Of a stretch of 64,000 nt of DNA, positions 43,973-52,891 are shown in pieces. The notes beneath the pieces were generated by a model, which worked only from the letters and a program-made list of their open reading frames with translations, was not told where the DNA came from and made no database searches. A program made the translations under genes and the position numbers. The DNA is from Trichocoleus sp. FACHB-46. Its GTDB lineage: Bacteria; Cyanobacteriota; Cyanobacteriia; FACHB-46. The stretch is taken from assembly GCF_014695385.1 (NCBI RefSeq), contig NZ_JACJOD010000007.1:1-64000 (forward strand). The letters run 5' to 3'. Position 1 is the first letter of the stretch, and every line of letters starts with the position of its first letter.

Positions 43973-44756
43973 CCCCCATTCCCGAATACTGCTTCAGCCC
44001 TTGTCTCCAGAGCCAACGATTTAACCCCAAAAACAGTAAACCCCAGCCTGCCATGACTAAACATCCTTGGCCGAAATTCACTGGCAGTCCGACGAGTAAG
44101 CTGGCAGGAAAGTGGACCATGTAAGGAAACGGCGTCCACAGAACCACGTTGCGAACTGCGGGCGGAAACATCTCTAACGGTGCTACCAAACCGGATAAAA
44201 AGAGATAAAGCAAAAACCAGAACTGCTCGATCGCACTGGCTCGTTCGATCCAAAAGGCGAATAAAGCAAAGGTATGCTGAATCAGAAAACGCAAAGCAAA
44301 GGCGATCGCAGTCGCTAAGCTAAACAACAAAATATTGCTTACGGGTGGAATCCAGGCCGCTTGCGGATAGAGCAGGAAAAATAAAATAATTAGCCCACCG
44401 ACAAAGGGCAAACGCGCCAATCTTTCGGATACGTGAGCAGTGACATGATGCCAAACCGGATCAAGCGGCTGCAAGAGTCGGGGTGACAGCTTGCCCTCCA
44501 CCACTTCTTTCTCAAACTCCCAAATCACCCAAACGACCGTGATCTGCCGCACGATAAACACGGCCAAAAAATAGCGCACAAAATCGATAGGAGACAAGCT
44601 CAACTGTCCGCCTTGAGCTGCTTGAATCCAAACTCCCATCAATATCAGGGGCAAGGAACCCGACAAAGCCCACAACAGCAGCTCCGCTCGGTACTCCAAC
44701 ATATAAGCGTAGTAAACCGAGAGCAAAGCTTGAGTAATTTTCCAGGCTCTCCTCAT
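43968..44756 (-). CDS. ABC-2 type permease (DUF990-like), first subunit
   Basis: 262 residues, six transmembrane helices, for example LLLWALSGSLPLILMGVWI (27-45), FLAVFIVRQITVVWVIW (67-84), FVGGLIILFFLLYPQA (118-133) and FLLYLFLSGLVAPLEMFP (180-197). FEKEVVEGKLSPRLLQPLDP matches the conserved loop seen in the other permease. Its start overlaps the stop of the ATPase gene by four bases (ATGA), a sign of translational coupling. Together the two form the heterodimeric membrane part of an ABC exporter. Confidence 0.9.
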   Translation of the reverse strand: MRRAWKITQALLSVYYAYMLEYRAELLLWALSGSLPLILMGVWIQAAQGGQLSLSPIDFVRYFLAVFIVRQITVVWVIWEFEKEVVEGKLSPRLLQPLDPVWHHVTAHVSERLARLPFVGGLIILFFLLYPQAAWIPPVSNILLFSLATAIAFALRFLIQHTFALFAFWIERASAIEQFWFLLYLFLSGLVAPLEMFPPAVRNVVLWTPFPYMVHFPASLLVGLPVNFGQGCLVMAGWGLLFLGLNRWLWRQGLKQYSGMGA

Positions 44757-45772
44757 ACCGCCACTCCTGCCCGGAACAACTGACCGATCACTTCTTCGAT
44801 CGGAGGGTCTGTCACCGCTAGATCGACCACCTCTAGTTCCGCGAGAATCCGAGCCACTGTACGGGTTAAAGATTCTTGAGGTACGACAAATCGCACCATG
44901 CGGCCATCCACCGCTTCGATGTCCCCGTAACTCAACAACTCCGCTTTGGACTTGGGTTGAGCCAATTCCACTTTGACTTCACGGCAAGGGGCAAAGCGTT
45001 CCGACAGCCCTTCTAAGCTACCGTCGTAAATCAACTGTCCCTGATGAATCACCAGCACCCGCTTACACAGCGCTGTGATGTCTGCCATGTAGTGACTGGT
45101 CAGCAGCACAGTGGCTCCATAGCGCTGATTATATTCCCGCAAAAAGTCCCGTACACTCACCTGAGCGTTGACATCCAAGCCTAAAGTGGGTTCGTCTAGA
45201 AACAAAACTTGAGGATGGTGGAGCAAAGCTGCTAGAAGTTCGGCTTTCATCCGTTCACCAAGAGACAGCTTCCGGACAGGTTGGGTTAGCTTGGCTTGCA
45301 GAGACAACATCTCGGCTAATTCGCCAATCCGATACTGGAGTTCTTTGTCCGAAATGCCATAAACCGCAGCATTGATCCGCAGAGAATCCAGCGCTGGCAA
45401 GTCCCAGATCAATTGTTGCTTTTGACCCATGACTAGCGTGATGTTTTGCAGAAAGCTGGCCTCACGCCGAAACGGTACCTGCCCCGCCACCCGAACTTGT
45501 CCCGATGAAGGGTGAATCAGCCCGGTGAGCATTTTGAGTGTAGTGGTTTTGCCTGCACCATTAGCTCCCAAAAAACCAACCACTTCACCCGCTTCTATCT
45601 GAAACGAAACTTGCTGTACTGCTTGCACCAAGCGGTAGTTACGCCGCACGAAGTGAAGCAATGTCCCCTTCAGACCTGGCTCTTTGACCGCTACAGGATA
45701 GACCTTGCTCAGGTCTTCAGCCACGATGATAGACATACCCGATTCAATACCCGAAGGAACGCCCTTTCCCAT
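44753..45772 (-). CDS. ABC transporter ATP-binding protein (NatA-like)
   Basis: 339 residues. Walker A GANGAGKT (69-76), Q-loop region LVMGQKQQLIW, signature KLSLGERMKAE, Walker B VLFLDEPTLGLD and the switch LLTSHYMAD are all intact. This subfamily pairs with DUF990 permeases and is thought to export a lipid, polymer or drug-like molecule. The ATG at 45772 has an AAGG site; Met13 (45736) is the alternative. First gene of the operon ATPase-permease-permease-phosphatase-like enzyme. Cargo not predictable. Confidence 0.94.
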   Translation of the reverse strand: MGKGVPSGIESGMSIIVAEDLSKVYPVAVKEPGLKGTLLHFVRRNYRLVQAVQQVSFQIEAGEVVGFLGANGAGKTTTLKMLTGLIHPSSGQVRVAGQVPFRREASFLQNITLVMGQKQQLIWDLPALDSLRINAAVYGISDKELQYRIGELAEMLSLQAKLTQPVRKLSLGERMKAELLAALLHHPQVLFLDEPTLGLDVNAQVSVRDFLREYNQRYGATVLLTSHYMADITALCKRVLVIHQGQLIYDGSLEGLSERFAPCREVKVELAQPKSKAELLSYGDIEAVDGRMVRFVVPQESLTRTVARILAELEVVDLAVTDPPIEEVIGQLFRAGVAV

Positions 45773-45813
45773 TGTGCCTTGGACACGGAAGTGCGATCGC
45801 CCTACCTCTGCTC

Positions 45814-45849
45814 TAACTTCTGGCCTAACCTCTGGCTTAACCTCTAGCA
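45814..45849. repeat. Three tandem 12-bp repeats
   Basis: TAACTTCTGGCC, TAACCTCTGGCT and TAACCTCTAGCA follow one another without a gap, in the divergent spacer between the ABC operon (start 45772) and the next gene (45928). They could be binding sites for a regulator or just slippage. Confidence 0.5.
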
Positions 45850-45927
45850 GCTACCTTCTGATTTTTCTTTCTGGCTAGGGAACTCTATAAGCATCCTCAT
45901 TCGCCATTTCTCAATCTACCTAGCACC

Positions 45928-46515
45928 ATGTTGCAACTCATTCGCCCAACGGCAGTCTCACTGATTTTGGCTTTAGGGTTTGCTGCTCCTAGCTTTGCGA
46001 ATCCATCGCCAACCAAGCAATTTGGGTATCCGCTGGCAAAACCTAGCAGGGAACCGAGCTTAGCTTGCTACATGAAGACTGATTCGGGGCGGTTGATTAA
46101 CTTAGACGTGTTTTGTGTGACGGGAGGGCAAGAACCAGAGTTGGGCACTGGCGATATTCAAGCCACGTTGCGCTGGGAAACGGTGGATGACTTAGACTTG
46201 GCCGTTACTGACCCCAGTGGTCAGACCGTGTTCTACAAAAATCCTCGTATTCGTTCCGGGGGACAGCAGGATGTAGACGCCAATGCTGACTGCATCAAGC
46301 CTGTCGCCAAACCCGTTGAAAATATTTTTTGGCCCACAGGTGGGTCGTCAGCAGGTAAGTACACAGTCGAGGCGCGGTTATATCGGCGCTGTGCGGCTTC
46401 GGGTCCAGTTCCCTTTACCTTAACCGTGCTAGTCCAAGGAGAGACCAAAGAGTTGACTGGCTCTGTCGATGACACGAAGGCCGCTGTGCGGTTCCCATTT
46501 ACGGTGGTGCGCTAG
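45928..46515 (+). CDS. Secreted DUF2135-like (YfaP-type) protein
   Basis: 195 residues with a signal peptide (SLILALGFAAPSFA, about 11-24). The mature part contains ATLRWETVDDLDLAVTDPSG, DVDANADC, VENIFWPTGGSSAGKYTVEA and VPFTLTVLVQGETKE. This order of motifs recalls the DUF2135/YfaP beta-sandwich domain. Four cysteines may pair. Function unknown; an envelope or extracellular role follows from the signal peptide. The gene is divergent from the ABC operon and 22 bp from the convergent GGDEF/EAL gene. Confidence 0.8.
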   Translation: MLQLIRPTAVSLILALGFAAPSFANPSPTKQFGYPLAKPSREPSLACYMKTDSGRLINLDVFCVTGGQEPELGTGDIQATLRWETVDDLDLAVTDPSGQTVFYKNPRIRSGGQQDVDANADCIKPVAKPVENIFWPTGGSSAGKYTVEARLYRRCAASGPVPFTLTVLVQGETKELTGSVDDTKAAVRFPFTVVR

Positions 46516-46537
46516 GAAAACACGATCGCCAAATATC

Positions 46538-48409
46538 TCAACTAGATTTGCGGGTGAAGCGGTAGCAATGAGCTTGAATAAAGGCCGTTGCTGCCTCACC
46601 ACTCATAGGCTTAGCAAACAAGTAACCTTGTCCTGCTTCACACTTTAAGGCTTTGAGTTGAGCTAACTGCTTCGCTGTTTCCACACCCTCGGCAATTACA
46701 TCCATTCCTAGGTTCCAGGCTAGGGTAACAATGGTGCGAATGATGGCTAACTTCTCGGCATCTGTATCTACACTCGTTACAAAGGAGCGATCGATCTTCA
46801 AGGTGTCGATGGGAAAGTGATGCAGATAAGCTAACGAGGAATAACCTGTCCCGAAATCGTCAATTGATAACCGAATTCCTAGGGCTTGCAGTTGTAAAAA
46901 GAGGGCTGTGGTCGCCTCAGGATTCTGCATGAGCACGCTCTCGGTAATTTCTAATTTCAAGTTGCGAGGGCTCAAACCCGTTGCCGTCAGAATTTGACGA
47001 ATTCGTTCTACTAGATCGGGTTGGGCAATTTGCTTCCCAGAGAGATTCACGCTCATTGTCCAAGTTGCTGTCGTGGGAAATTGCAGCTGCCAAGACCGCA
47101 TCTGCTGGCAAGCGGCTTCCAGTACCCACCATCCGATGGGCACAATTAAGTTCGTTTCTTCAGCAACCGGAATAAATTCCGCTGGGGAAATGAGGCCTCT
47201 TGTAGCATGCTGCCAACGGACTAAAGCTTCAAATCCAATCACTTTGCTGTTTCGCAGCGAAACAATTGGTTGGTAATGCACTAAAAATTCTTGCCGCTGA
47301 ATCGCTCGTCGCAGGTCATTTTCGAGTTGCAGCAGTGTGACAGCATGATCGTGCATGGCCAAAGTAAAGACTTCGTACCGAGCTTTGCCTAAAGCTTTGG
47401 CACGATACATGGCTGTGTCTGCATCCCGCAGCAGGTTATCTGGCTTTTCGTAATCAATCGTGCTGAGGGCGATGCCAATACTAATGGTGGTAAACACCTC
47501 ATGGCCATTGAGCATAAAGGGCCTCTTGACGGCTTCTTGAATCTGCCTTGCTACGCAGGTCGCATCCTTGATGTCTTGAATGTGCTCTAGTAGAATCGCA
47601 AACTCATCTCCAGCCAGATGAGCTAGCGTGTCGCCTATATGTAAGCAAGCTTGCAATCGTTGGGCGACTTCAACCAGCAACTGGTCGCCGAATAAATGTC
47701 CCAGACTGTCATTCACCACTTTGAAGCGGTCTAGGTCGAGAAAAAGAACGGCAAAGCAACCATCAGATTGGCGGCTGACTTTGGCGGCTGCTTGGTGCAG
47801 GCGATCGCTAAAGAAAGCGCGATTCGGTAAGCCAGTCAAGCTATCAAAAAAAGCACTTTGTAGCAGTTGCTTCTCAACCTGCGTGCGTTCTGTAATATCC
47901 TGCACGAAAGAAATGGCCCCAAGCACCTGCCCTTGTGCGTCTAGTAGCGGCGCATTGAACCACTCACAAATAATTGTTCTGCCATCTTGTGTCACATTCT
48001 CGTTGATACTGCGAGTGCCCCCGCGTTGGTTGATCAGGTCATGCCAAACTTGATTGGCATAAGCCTTGATGTGGCTAGGGACGATTAAAGCTGCTTGCCG
48101 ACCGATCGCTTCCTGGGGGCTGTAACCAAAGACTTGAGCTGCACTGGGATTCCAGTGGGTGATCTCACCATGTACATTCCAGGCGATCGCGGCGAGGGGC
48201 GCTTGCTGAAACGGTTGCCACTCGTCTGGATGCCACTCGTCTGGAATGGTTGGGGTTTGAGGTGATGGGTTAGTTGGAACACGGGCGATCGCCGTAGCTA
48301 CCCTAGCGCTCAGCCAACGTGCGCTAGCAGCCAAGAAAGTCAACCCAGTCGCAAGAGCAACTAAGCGCCCACCAGACGAACTGAGCAGGGTCTCAGGGAA
48401 ATAAAGCAT
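46538..48409 (-). CDS. PAS-GGDEF-EAL protein (cyclic di-GMP metabolism)
   Basis: 623 residues. A short N-terminal hydrophobic helix (about 17-30) is followed by a PAS domain (70-175) ending in FVQDITERTQVEKQLL. The GGDEF domain (185-350) has the motif as AGDEF (266-270); the first Gly is replaced by Ala, which may or may not abolish cyclase activity. The EAL domain (365-615) has FEALVRWQH (Glu394), NLSGKQIAQPDL, ITESVLMQN, IDDFGTGYSSLAYL and AEGVET, so phosphodiesterase activity is likely. A 15-bp in-frame tandem duplication (48216-48245) repeats PDEWH/PDEWQ before the PAS domain. Confidence 0.93.
   Translation of the reverse strand: MLYFPETLLSSSGGRLVALATGLTFLAASARWLSARVATAIARVPTNPSPQTPTIPDEWHPDEWQPFQQAPLAAIAWNVHGEITHWNPSAAQVFGYSPQEAIGRQAALIVPSHIKAYANQVWHDLINQRGGTRSINENVTQDGRTIICEWFNAPLLDAQGQVLGAISFVQDITERTQVEKQLLQSAFFDSLTGLPNRAFFSDRLHQAAAKVSRQSDGCFAVLFLDLDRFKVVNDSLGHLFGDQLLVEVAQRLQACLHIGDTLAHLAGDEFAILLEHIQDIKDATCVARQIQEAVKRPFMLNGHEVFTTISIGIALSTIDYEKPDNLLRDADTAMYRAKALGKARYEVFTLAMHDHAVTLLQLENDLRRAIQRQEFLVHYQPIVSLRNSKVIGFEALVRWQHATRGLISPAEFIPVAEETNLIVPIGWWVLEAACQQMRSWQLQFPTTATWTMSVNLSGKQIAQPDLVERIRQILTATGLSPRNLKLEITESVLMQNPEATTALFLQLQALGIRLSIDDFGTGYSSLAYLHHFPIDTLKIDRSFVTSVDTDAEKLAIIRTIVTLAWNLGMDVIAEGVETAKQLAQLKALKCEAGQGYLFAKPMSGEAATAFIQAHCYRFTRKSS
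48216..48245. repeat. In-frame 15-bp tandem duplication
   Basis: TGCCACTCGTCTGGA occurs twice in a row (48216-48230, 48231-48245) inside the GGDEF/EAL gene, adding five codons. Confidence 0.9.
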
Positions 48410-48558
48410 GAATCCAGACGCTAAGCAACTTTAGGAGGTCAGCTCCGCAGCTTTAGTACCATCGTTTCACCGCTGCTAGGCTGACAACAACAGCGTTTGC
48501 TGCGAAATATGGCCGTATTCTGGCTGAAATCAGAGGCTTAGCTGGATAAGAGGCTTAA

Positions 48559-49428
48559 CTAAGCTGTGGCGCGATCGATCGCCGTGATGTCTGCTGCTGA
48601 CAGTTGCACCTCGATCGCTTGTACAGAGTTTTCGATACTAGAAGGCTTGCTTGCGCCAGGAATGGGAACCACACAGGGAGACTTAGCACGTAACCAAGCC
48701 AACACAATGCAGTAAACAGAAGAGTTGTAGGACTGAGCGAGTTGGGCGATCGCCGGAATATCTTGCAATTTCCCAAATCGCCGACTACCGCCTAAAGGAC
48801 TCCAGGGGATAAAGGTGAGCTGCTCTTGCTCGCAGTACTCCAAAACCCCATCTGTCTCTGGTTGGCGATACCAGGGGTTGTACTGGTTCTGCACCGAGAC
48901 TACATCTACTACCTGGCGGGCTTGTTTGATTTGCTCGACCGAGAAGTTGGAAACCCCTACGAAACGGATCAAACCTTGCTCCACCGCTTCTTTGACAGGC
49001 GTGAGCGATGCTTCAATTGTGTAGTTGGGGTCAGGAGCGTGGTACTGCCAAAGGTCAATTGGTTGCTCACCCCCTAACGCCTCAAAACTGACTCGGATCG
49101 TCTCTCGCAGGTGCTCTGGGTTGCCATTGCGAGTCCAAGACCCATTGGGGCGCATCAAGCCGCCCTTTGTCGCAACTTTGACGTGACTTTTCTCGCCGTC
49201 ATACTGCTGGAGCGCTTTGTGAATCAACCGTTCATTATGATGCTTATCGGATTCGTCTTTGCAATAAGAGTCTGCCGTATCGATCAGGGTTACTCCCAGA
49301 TCCAAGGCACGATGAATGGTGGCAATGGCTTGCGTTTCGGTGGGGCGATCGCTTAAGGACATCGGCATGCCACCCAAACCGATCGCACTAATCGTGATAC
49401 CTGTATTGCCCAGCCGTTTGGTTTCCAC
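48559..49428 (-). CDS. Aldo/keto reductase
   Basis: 289 residues, aldo/keto reductase family. The tetrad is visible: Asp and Tyr in LIDTADSYCKDES, Lys in VKVATKGGLM and His in DLWQYHAPDPN. VGVSNFSVEQI, SVQNQYNPW and VVPIPGASKPSSIENSVQA are typical. The metal- or cofactor-specific residues do not reveal the substrate. It is a different branch from the reductase at 415-1365. Monocistronic, minus strand. Confidence 0.93.
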   Translation of the reverse strand: METKRLGNTGITISAIGLGGMPMSLSDRPTETQAIATIHRALDLGVTLIDTADSYCKDESDKHHNERLIHKALQQYDGEKSHVKVATKGGLMRPNGSWTRNGNPEHLRETIRVSFEALGGEQPIDLWQYHAPDPNYTIEASLTPVKEAVEQGLIRFVGVSNFSVEQIKQARQVVDVVSVQNQYNPWYRQPETDGVLEYCEQEQLTFIPWSPLGGSRRFGKLQDIPAIAQLAQSYNSSVYCIVLAWLRAKSPCVVPIPGASKPSSIENSVQAIEVQLSAADITAIDRATA

Positions 49429-49595
49429 GCTTCGCTCCTACTATCTACTCCAGCTTTGGCTATCCTGATGGACTACCCTGAAACACTCTGGTTCACAGCA
49501 GCGCCTTCCCAACAAAGCCACCTCTCAGCCTAAATAAATTTCCGTGAAGCTGGCTCTGTCTAACGAAGGGAAGACAGGCGGTGATCCGCCCAAAA

Positions 49596-49877
49596 CTAAG
49601 TTGGGTAAATTACCGTCTCTAGGGGCTCGGTTTCAGTTGCTTCAAAGCCTTGTTCTTGTAGAGACTGCCAGCCCCCCTGCCACATCGCACGATTTTTGAG
49701 TTGTTTGGCATTGAGCCAAAAGCGAACATTGGGGTCACAGGCCGCTACCATTTCCGCAAAGACCCATTGACCTTCATTTTTACGATTCACGACTTGAAAA
49801 TGTCGCCATCCCATCTGGGTTTGTCGGGCTGTCCACTTGGAGCCAACTAGATAAGGAAACTTTTGCTTTTTGGACAT
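49596..49877 (-). CDS. TIGR02450-type Trp-rich small protein
   Basis: 93 residues from the ATG at 49877 (MSKKQKFPYL); a start at 49910 would add 11 residues. Eight Trp are spread over the chain: GSKWTARQTQMGWRHFQVV, GQWVFAEMVAACD and KNRAMWQGGWQSL. This matches the conserved Trp-rich family found in cyanobacteria and marine bacteria, function unknown. Soluble, no signal peptide. Confidence 0.88.
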   Translation of the reverse strand: MSKKQKFPYLVGSKWTARQTQMGWRHFQVVNRKNEGQWVFAEMVAACDPNVRFWLNAKQLKNRAMWQGGWQSLQEQGFEATETEPLETVIYPT

Positions 49878-49988
49878 AACCGACTTCAAAGCACTGATAT
49901 TGCAACTCATCCTCTAAACTCAGTGTGACACCTTGTGAACCTAGAAGCAGAAGGTGCCGTATAGCAATCAAGCGCTAAACCTGACAAC

Positions 49989-50846
49989 TCAGACCTTTCG
50001 AGCAATATGGAAGGCGGAAAGATAGGAAGTTGGCAGGCTACCATCGCAGGTTTCTTCTAGCACTGCTTGTAGATCTGTAAATAAAGCCTCCCGCTGCTGT
50101 AGCTCCAAGGCAATGTACGGGGATAAGGTACTCAAAAGCATTAGGTAGTTATCAATGCTGTAGGTACCTTCGCAGATTAACTGCTCGGACAGTAAGTGCT
50201 GAAATTGCCCTGAGCCAACCACCAGTTGAGCAATTTGGTTCAAGTTCTGCGCATGGAAGGCATGGTCTTCATAGCCTGCTAGAGACGGAGCATGAATTTG
50301 ATAAACCGCCTCTAATGCTTGAGAAATTTCGTAGCTGGGCTGAGGAGGTGTGTTCCACAACAAAATCAGAAACCCGCGATCGCACAGCGCAGCAGCAGCC
50401 TTGGCATGTCTAATCTCAGGATCAATCCAGTGGAAAGAAGTCGCGGCCAGAACCGCATGGAACTCCTGGGCCTCTAATGGCCATTCTTCAAAGGAGGTAT
50501 TGTGGACCTCAACGTTTGGGTAGGCTGCACAGTGTTGCTGAGTTAACTGACAAGCAGCTTGGCTTGGCTCCAGACAAACTATTGAGTAGCCTAGCTGAGC
50601 GAATGGCCTAGTTGCGATGCCAGGACCACACCCCAATTCCAAAATCTTGGCATCAGCGGGAAGTTGCGCCAACTCTACGGCTCGCCGAATTAGAGCCTGG
50701 GGATACCGTGGCCTGGCTTGGTCGTAAGCCTGGGCGACTCCGCCATACCAACTTTTTCTTTGGGTAAGATCGTTGCGATACCAATCTTGGTGAGGCCAAG
50801 GTTGCGAGTTTTCTAGATCTTGCATGGTTTTTGAACTGGGCGGCAT
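49989..50846 (-). CDS. Class I SAM-dependent methyltransferase
   Basis: 285 residues. The SAM-binding motif I is ILELGCGPGIATRPFA, followed by IVCLEPS (motif II) and HAVLAATSFHWIDPEIRHAKAA-type residues (motif III region, FHWIDPE). The first 30 residues contain WYRNDLTQRKSWYGGVA. The closest general type is the UbiE/Methyltransf_11 group; substrate unknown. An ATG at 50825 (Met8) is an alternative start. Divergent from ndhN. Confidence 0.9.
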   Translation of the reverse strand: MPPSSKTMQDLENSQPWPHQDWYRNDLTQRKSWYGGVAQAYDQARPRYPQALIRRAVELAQLPADAKILELGCGPGIATRPFAQLGYSIVCLEPSQAACQLTQQHCAAYPNVEVHNTSFEEWPLEAQEFHAVLAATSFHWIDPEIRHAKAAAALCDRGFLILLWNTPPQPSYEISQALEAVYQIHAPSLAGYEDHAFHAQNLNQIAQLVVGSGQFQHLLSEQLICEGTYSIDNYLMLLSTLSPYIALELQQREALFTDLQAVLEETCDGSLPTSYLSAFHIARKV

Positions 50847-50987
50847 AAGTACCTAGCTACAGGATAAAATGAACAGGCAGGTGAGAGATTTAAGCAGTTT
50901 CTCTACCAAAGTAAGGGCGCGATCGCAGCCACACATGTGGTGGAGTGAGTCACAATAGGACTTTGAGCGGGGTAAAGCATAAAACTT

Positions 50988-51443
50988 ATGGCACTTATCG
51001 CAAATGGCGGCAAACTAATTCGCGATTTAGAAAAGTCAGGCTCTTTAGGGTTCTATGTGCCCTTGGAAGGTGGTTTTGAAGGCCGCTATCAGCGACGTTT
51101 ACGGGCTGCTGGCTATGTGACGGTGCATATGAGTGCGAAAGGGCTAGGCGACCTGGGAAGTTACTTGACTGGAGTTCATGGTATTCGTCCCCCTCACCTG
51201 GGCAAAAAAGATATTCGAGTTTACTTTGCGCCGCCGGTTATCAACTATCACCTAGAAAACCTGCCCACTCATGCCAAAGGTTTAGTGCTGTGGTTGATTG
51301 AAGGTCATATTCTGTCACGCCAAGAAGTAGAATTTCTGACCCTGCTGCCAACTCTGGAACCGCGAGTCAAGATAGTCGTAGAGCGCGGCGGCGATCGCGT
51401 CTGTCGCTGGCAGCCTTTGCAAGAAACATTGATTCCGGCTTAA
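50988..51443 (+). CDS. ndhN: NAD(P)H-quinone oxidoreductase subunit N
   Basis: 151 residues, the hydrophilic NdhN subunit of the cyanobacterial and plastid NDH-1 complex, found only in oxygenic phototrophs. Diagnostic segments are GGKLIRDLEKSGSLGFYVP, EGRYQRRLRAAGY, LGDLGSYLTGVHGIRPPHL and VERGGDRVCRWQPL. It sits on the stromal/cytoplasmic side of the complex. Single gene with a strong terminator. Confidence 0.96.
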   Translation: MALIANGGKLIRDLEKSGSLGFYVPLEGGFEGRYQRRLRAAGYVTVHMSAKGLGDLGSYLTGVHGIRPPHLGKKDIRVYFAPPVINYHLENLPTHAKGLVLWLIEGHILSRQEVEFLTLLPTLEPRVKIVVERGGDRVCRWQPLQETLIPA

Positions 51444-51501
51444 GCTGGCTCGGGGTTCAACTCCAGTACCAGTTCACCTGCCTGTTTTTAACAATCAATT
51501 T

Positions 51502-51541
51502 TTAGCAATTAGTTTTTAGCCACTGACTAATTGCTAATTTT
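51502..51541 (+). terminator. Rho-independent terminator of ndhN
   Basis: TTAGCAATTAGT (51502-51513) and ACTAATTGCTAA (51526-51537) form a perfect 12-bp stem with a 12-base loop, followed by TTTT. AT-rich stem, so moderate strength. Confidence 0.78.
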
Positions 51542-51618
51542 CGCATCTTTACTCGTGACGCTGTGAGGTTTCATCCTCTAGACTGGACGAAAAACACGGA
51601 TGCATTGAGGTTTACGTC

Positions 51619-52221
51619 GTGAAAGATCGGGACTATACGCTCATCGTGGATAAAAGTGGCAGTATGTCCACTCCAGATCAGAGAGGTGGCCGCAGTCGTT
51701 GGATGGAAGTACAGGAGTCTACTTTGGCGCTGGCCCGCAAGTGTGAGCAGTTTGACCCGGATGGCATCACGGTTTATCTGTTCTCAGGACGCTTCAAGCG
51801 CTATGACGATGTGACTTCAGCCAAAGTAGAACAGCTCTTTCAAGAGAACGACCCCGCCGGAACCACCAACTTGGCGGCAGTGCTACAAGATGCCACCAAT
51901 TATTACTTTCAGCGCAAAGCCGCTGGGAAAACAAAGCCCGCTGGCGAAACCATTTTGGTGATCACAGATGGGGAACCGGACGATCGCCGTGCGGTTATGG
52001 AGGTGATCGTTGATGCCTCCCGCAAAATGGAGCGAGATGAAGAATTAGCCATTTCGTTCATTCAAATTGGTGCTGATCCCCAAGCCACCAAATTTCTTCA
52101 AGCTTTAGACGAGCAACTCGCAGGGGTGGGCGCGAAGTTTGATATTTGTGATGCGATCACCTTTGCCGATATTGAGGAGATGAGTTTGAGCGAAGTGTTG
52201 CTCAATGCCATTAATGACTAG
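51619..52221 (+). CDS. VWA-domain protein with intact MIDAS
   Basis: 200 residues from a GTG start at 51619. The whole protein is one von Willebrand A domain of the bacterial TerF/TerY-like type: MIDAS DKSGSMS (Asp11, Ser13, Ser15), Thr in PAGTTNLAAVL and Asp in LVITDGEPDD. Such domains bind a partner through a metal ion. No signal peptide or membrane helix, so it acts in the cytosol. The next gene starts 2 bp after the stop, so the two form an operon and may act together. Confidence 0.9.
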   Translation: MKDRDYTLIVDKSGSMSTPDQRGGRSRWMEVQESTLALARKCEQFDPDGITVYLFSGRFKRYDDVTSAKVEQLFQENDPAGTTNLAAVLQDATNYYFQRKAAGKTKPAGETILVITDGEPDDRRAVMEVIVDASRKMERDEELAISFIQIGADPQATKFLQALDEQLAGVGAKFDICDAITFADIEEMSLSEVLLNAIND

Positions 52222-52223
52222 AA

Positions 52224-52646
52224 GTGCAAAACGATATGGACTCGATCGAACGGTTACTCGCACAAGTCAAAGCTCAATACAGCGAAACACCTGCACCGCC
52301 AGCCGCACCATCCCCGTTACCACCTAGCTCTCCTCCAGCAAAGCCAACTTCTGGGCGGCAGCCAGACCCGCTCGATAGCTTGTTGGCGGAGATCAAAGGC
52401 CAGTACGAGGTGCAGGACGCGATCGCACAGGAAGCTCGACAACAGCAATTAGTGGCGGAGCAACAGCGTCAAGCCCAAGCGCAACAAGCCCGTCGAACTG
52501 CTTTGGCTCGCACTGCCCAAGATTGGTTAAAGAATTTAGATCCGTTGTCTACGGAAGGGCTTTGGTTTAACCAATTTGCTGAGCAATACCCTTCTAAGCT
52601 GGAAGCCGCAATCGATTATTTAGCCGCTTTAGAAGCAGATCAGTAG
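52224..52646 (+). CDS. Small Pro/Gln-rich protein paired with the VWA gene
   Basis: 140 residues from a GTG at 52224, with an ATG at 52236 as alternative. I do not recognise it. A short motif occurs twice: DSIERLLAQVKAQYSE (about 6-21) and DPLDSLLAEIKGQYEV (48-63), with a Pro-rich linker between. A Gln/Ala coiled coil follows (66-95), then a folded C-terminal part, TAQDWLKNLDPLSTEGLWFNQ with YPSKLEAAIDYLAAL. The duplicated motif may be a binding peptide for a repeated partner such as the VWA domain. Inference only. Confidence 0.8.
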   Translation: MQNDMDSIERLLAQVKAQYSETPAPPAAPSPLPPSSPPAKPTSGRQPDPLDSLLAEIKGQYEVQDAIAQEARQQQLVAEQQRQAQAQQARRTALARTAQDWLKNLDPLSTEGLWFNQFAEQYPSKLEAAIDYLAALEADQ

Positions 52647-52654
52647 TTTGTTAA

Positions 52655-52774
52655 CAAACGGTAATCACACCGCATCTGCCTTTGAGGATGCTGGATGGCG
52701 ATCGCCAGGCCAACAACTACCAGATTTGGCGTGAGTTGGCGGCGAAGTATCTCTTAAAGCAGCAGATGTGGTGA
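52655..52774 (+). pseudogene. Possible relic of a small gene
   Basis: An open stretch without a proper start and ribosome binding site encodes MLDGDRQANNYQIWRELAAK from an ATG at 52688, ending in QQMW and a stop at 52772-52774. The text looks protein-like, but it is only 28 residues long (39 if read from the preceding stop). It lies in the 245-bp spacer before ldpA. It may be a degraded gene end or chance. Confidence 0.25.
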
Positions 52775-52891
52775 ATGAGCAAGAGTCAGGCAATTCCTCA
52801 CTCGATTGCAAACAGCCCCCAACCTAGCGGCAGGGGATCAAATTTTGTCTAGAGCCTCGTCATTTCTCAGCGAGAGCATTAGCATGAAGGT

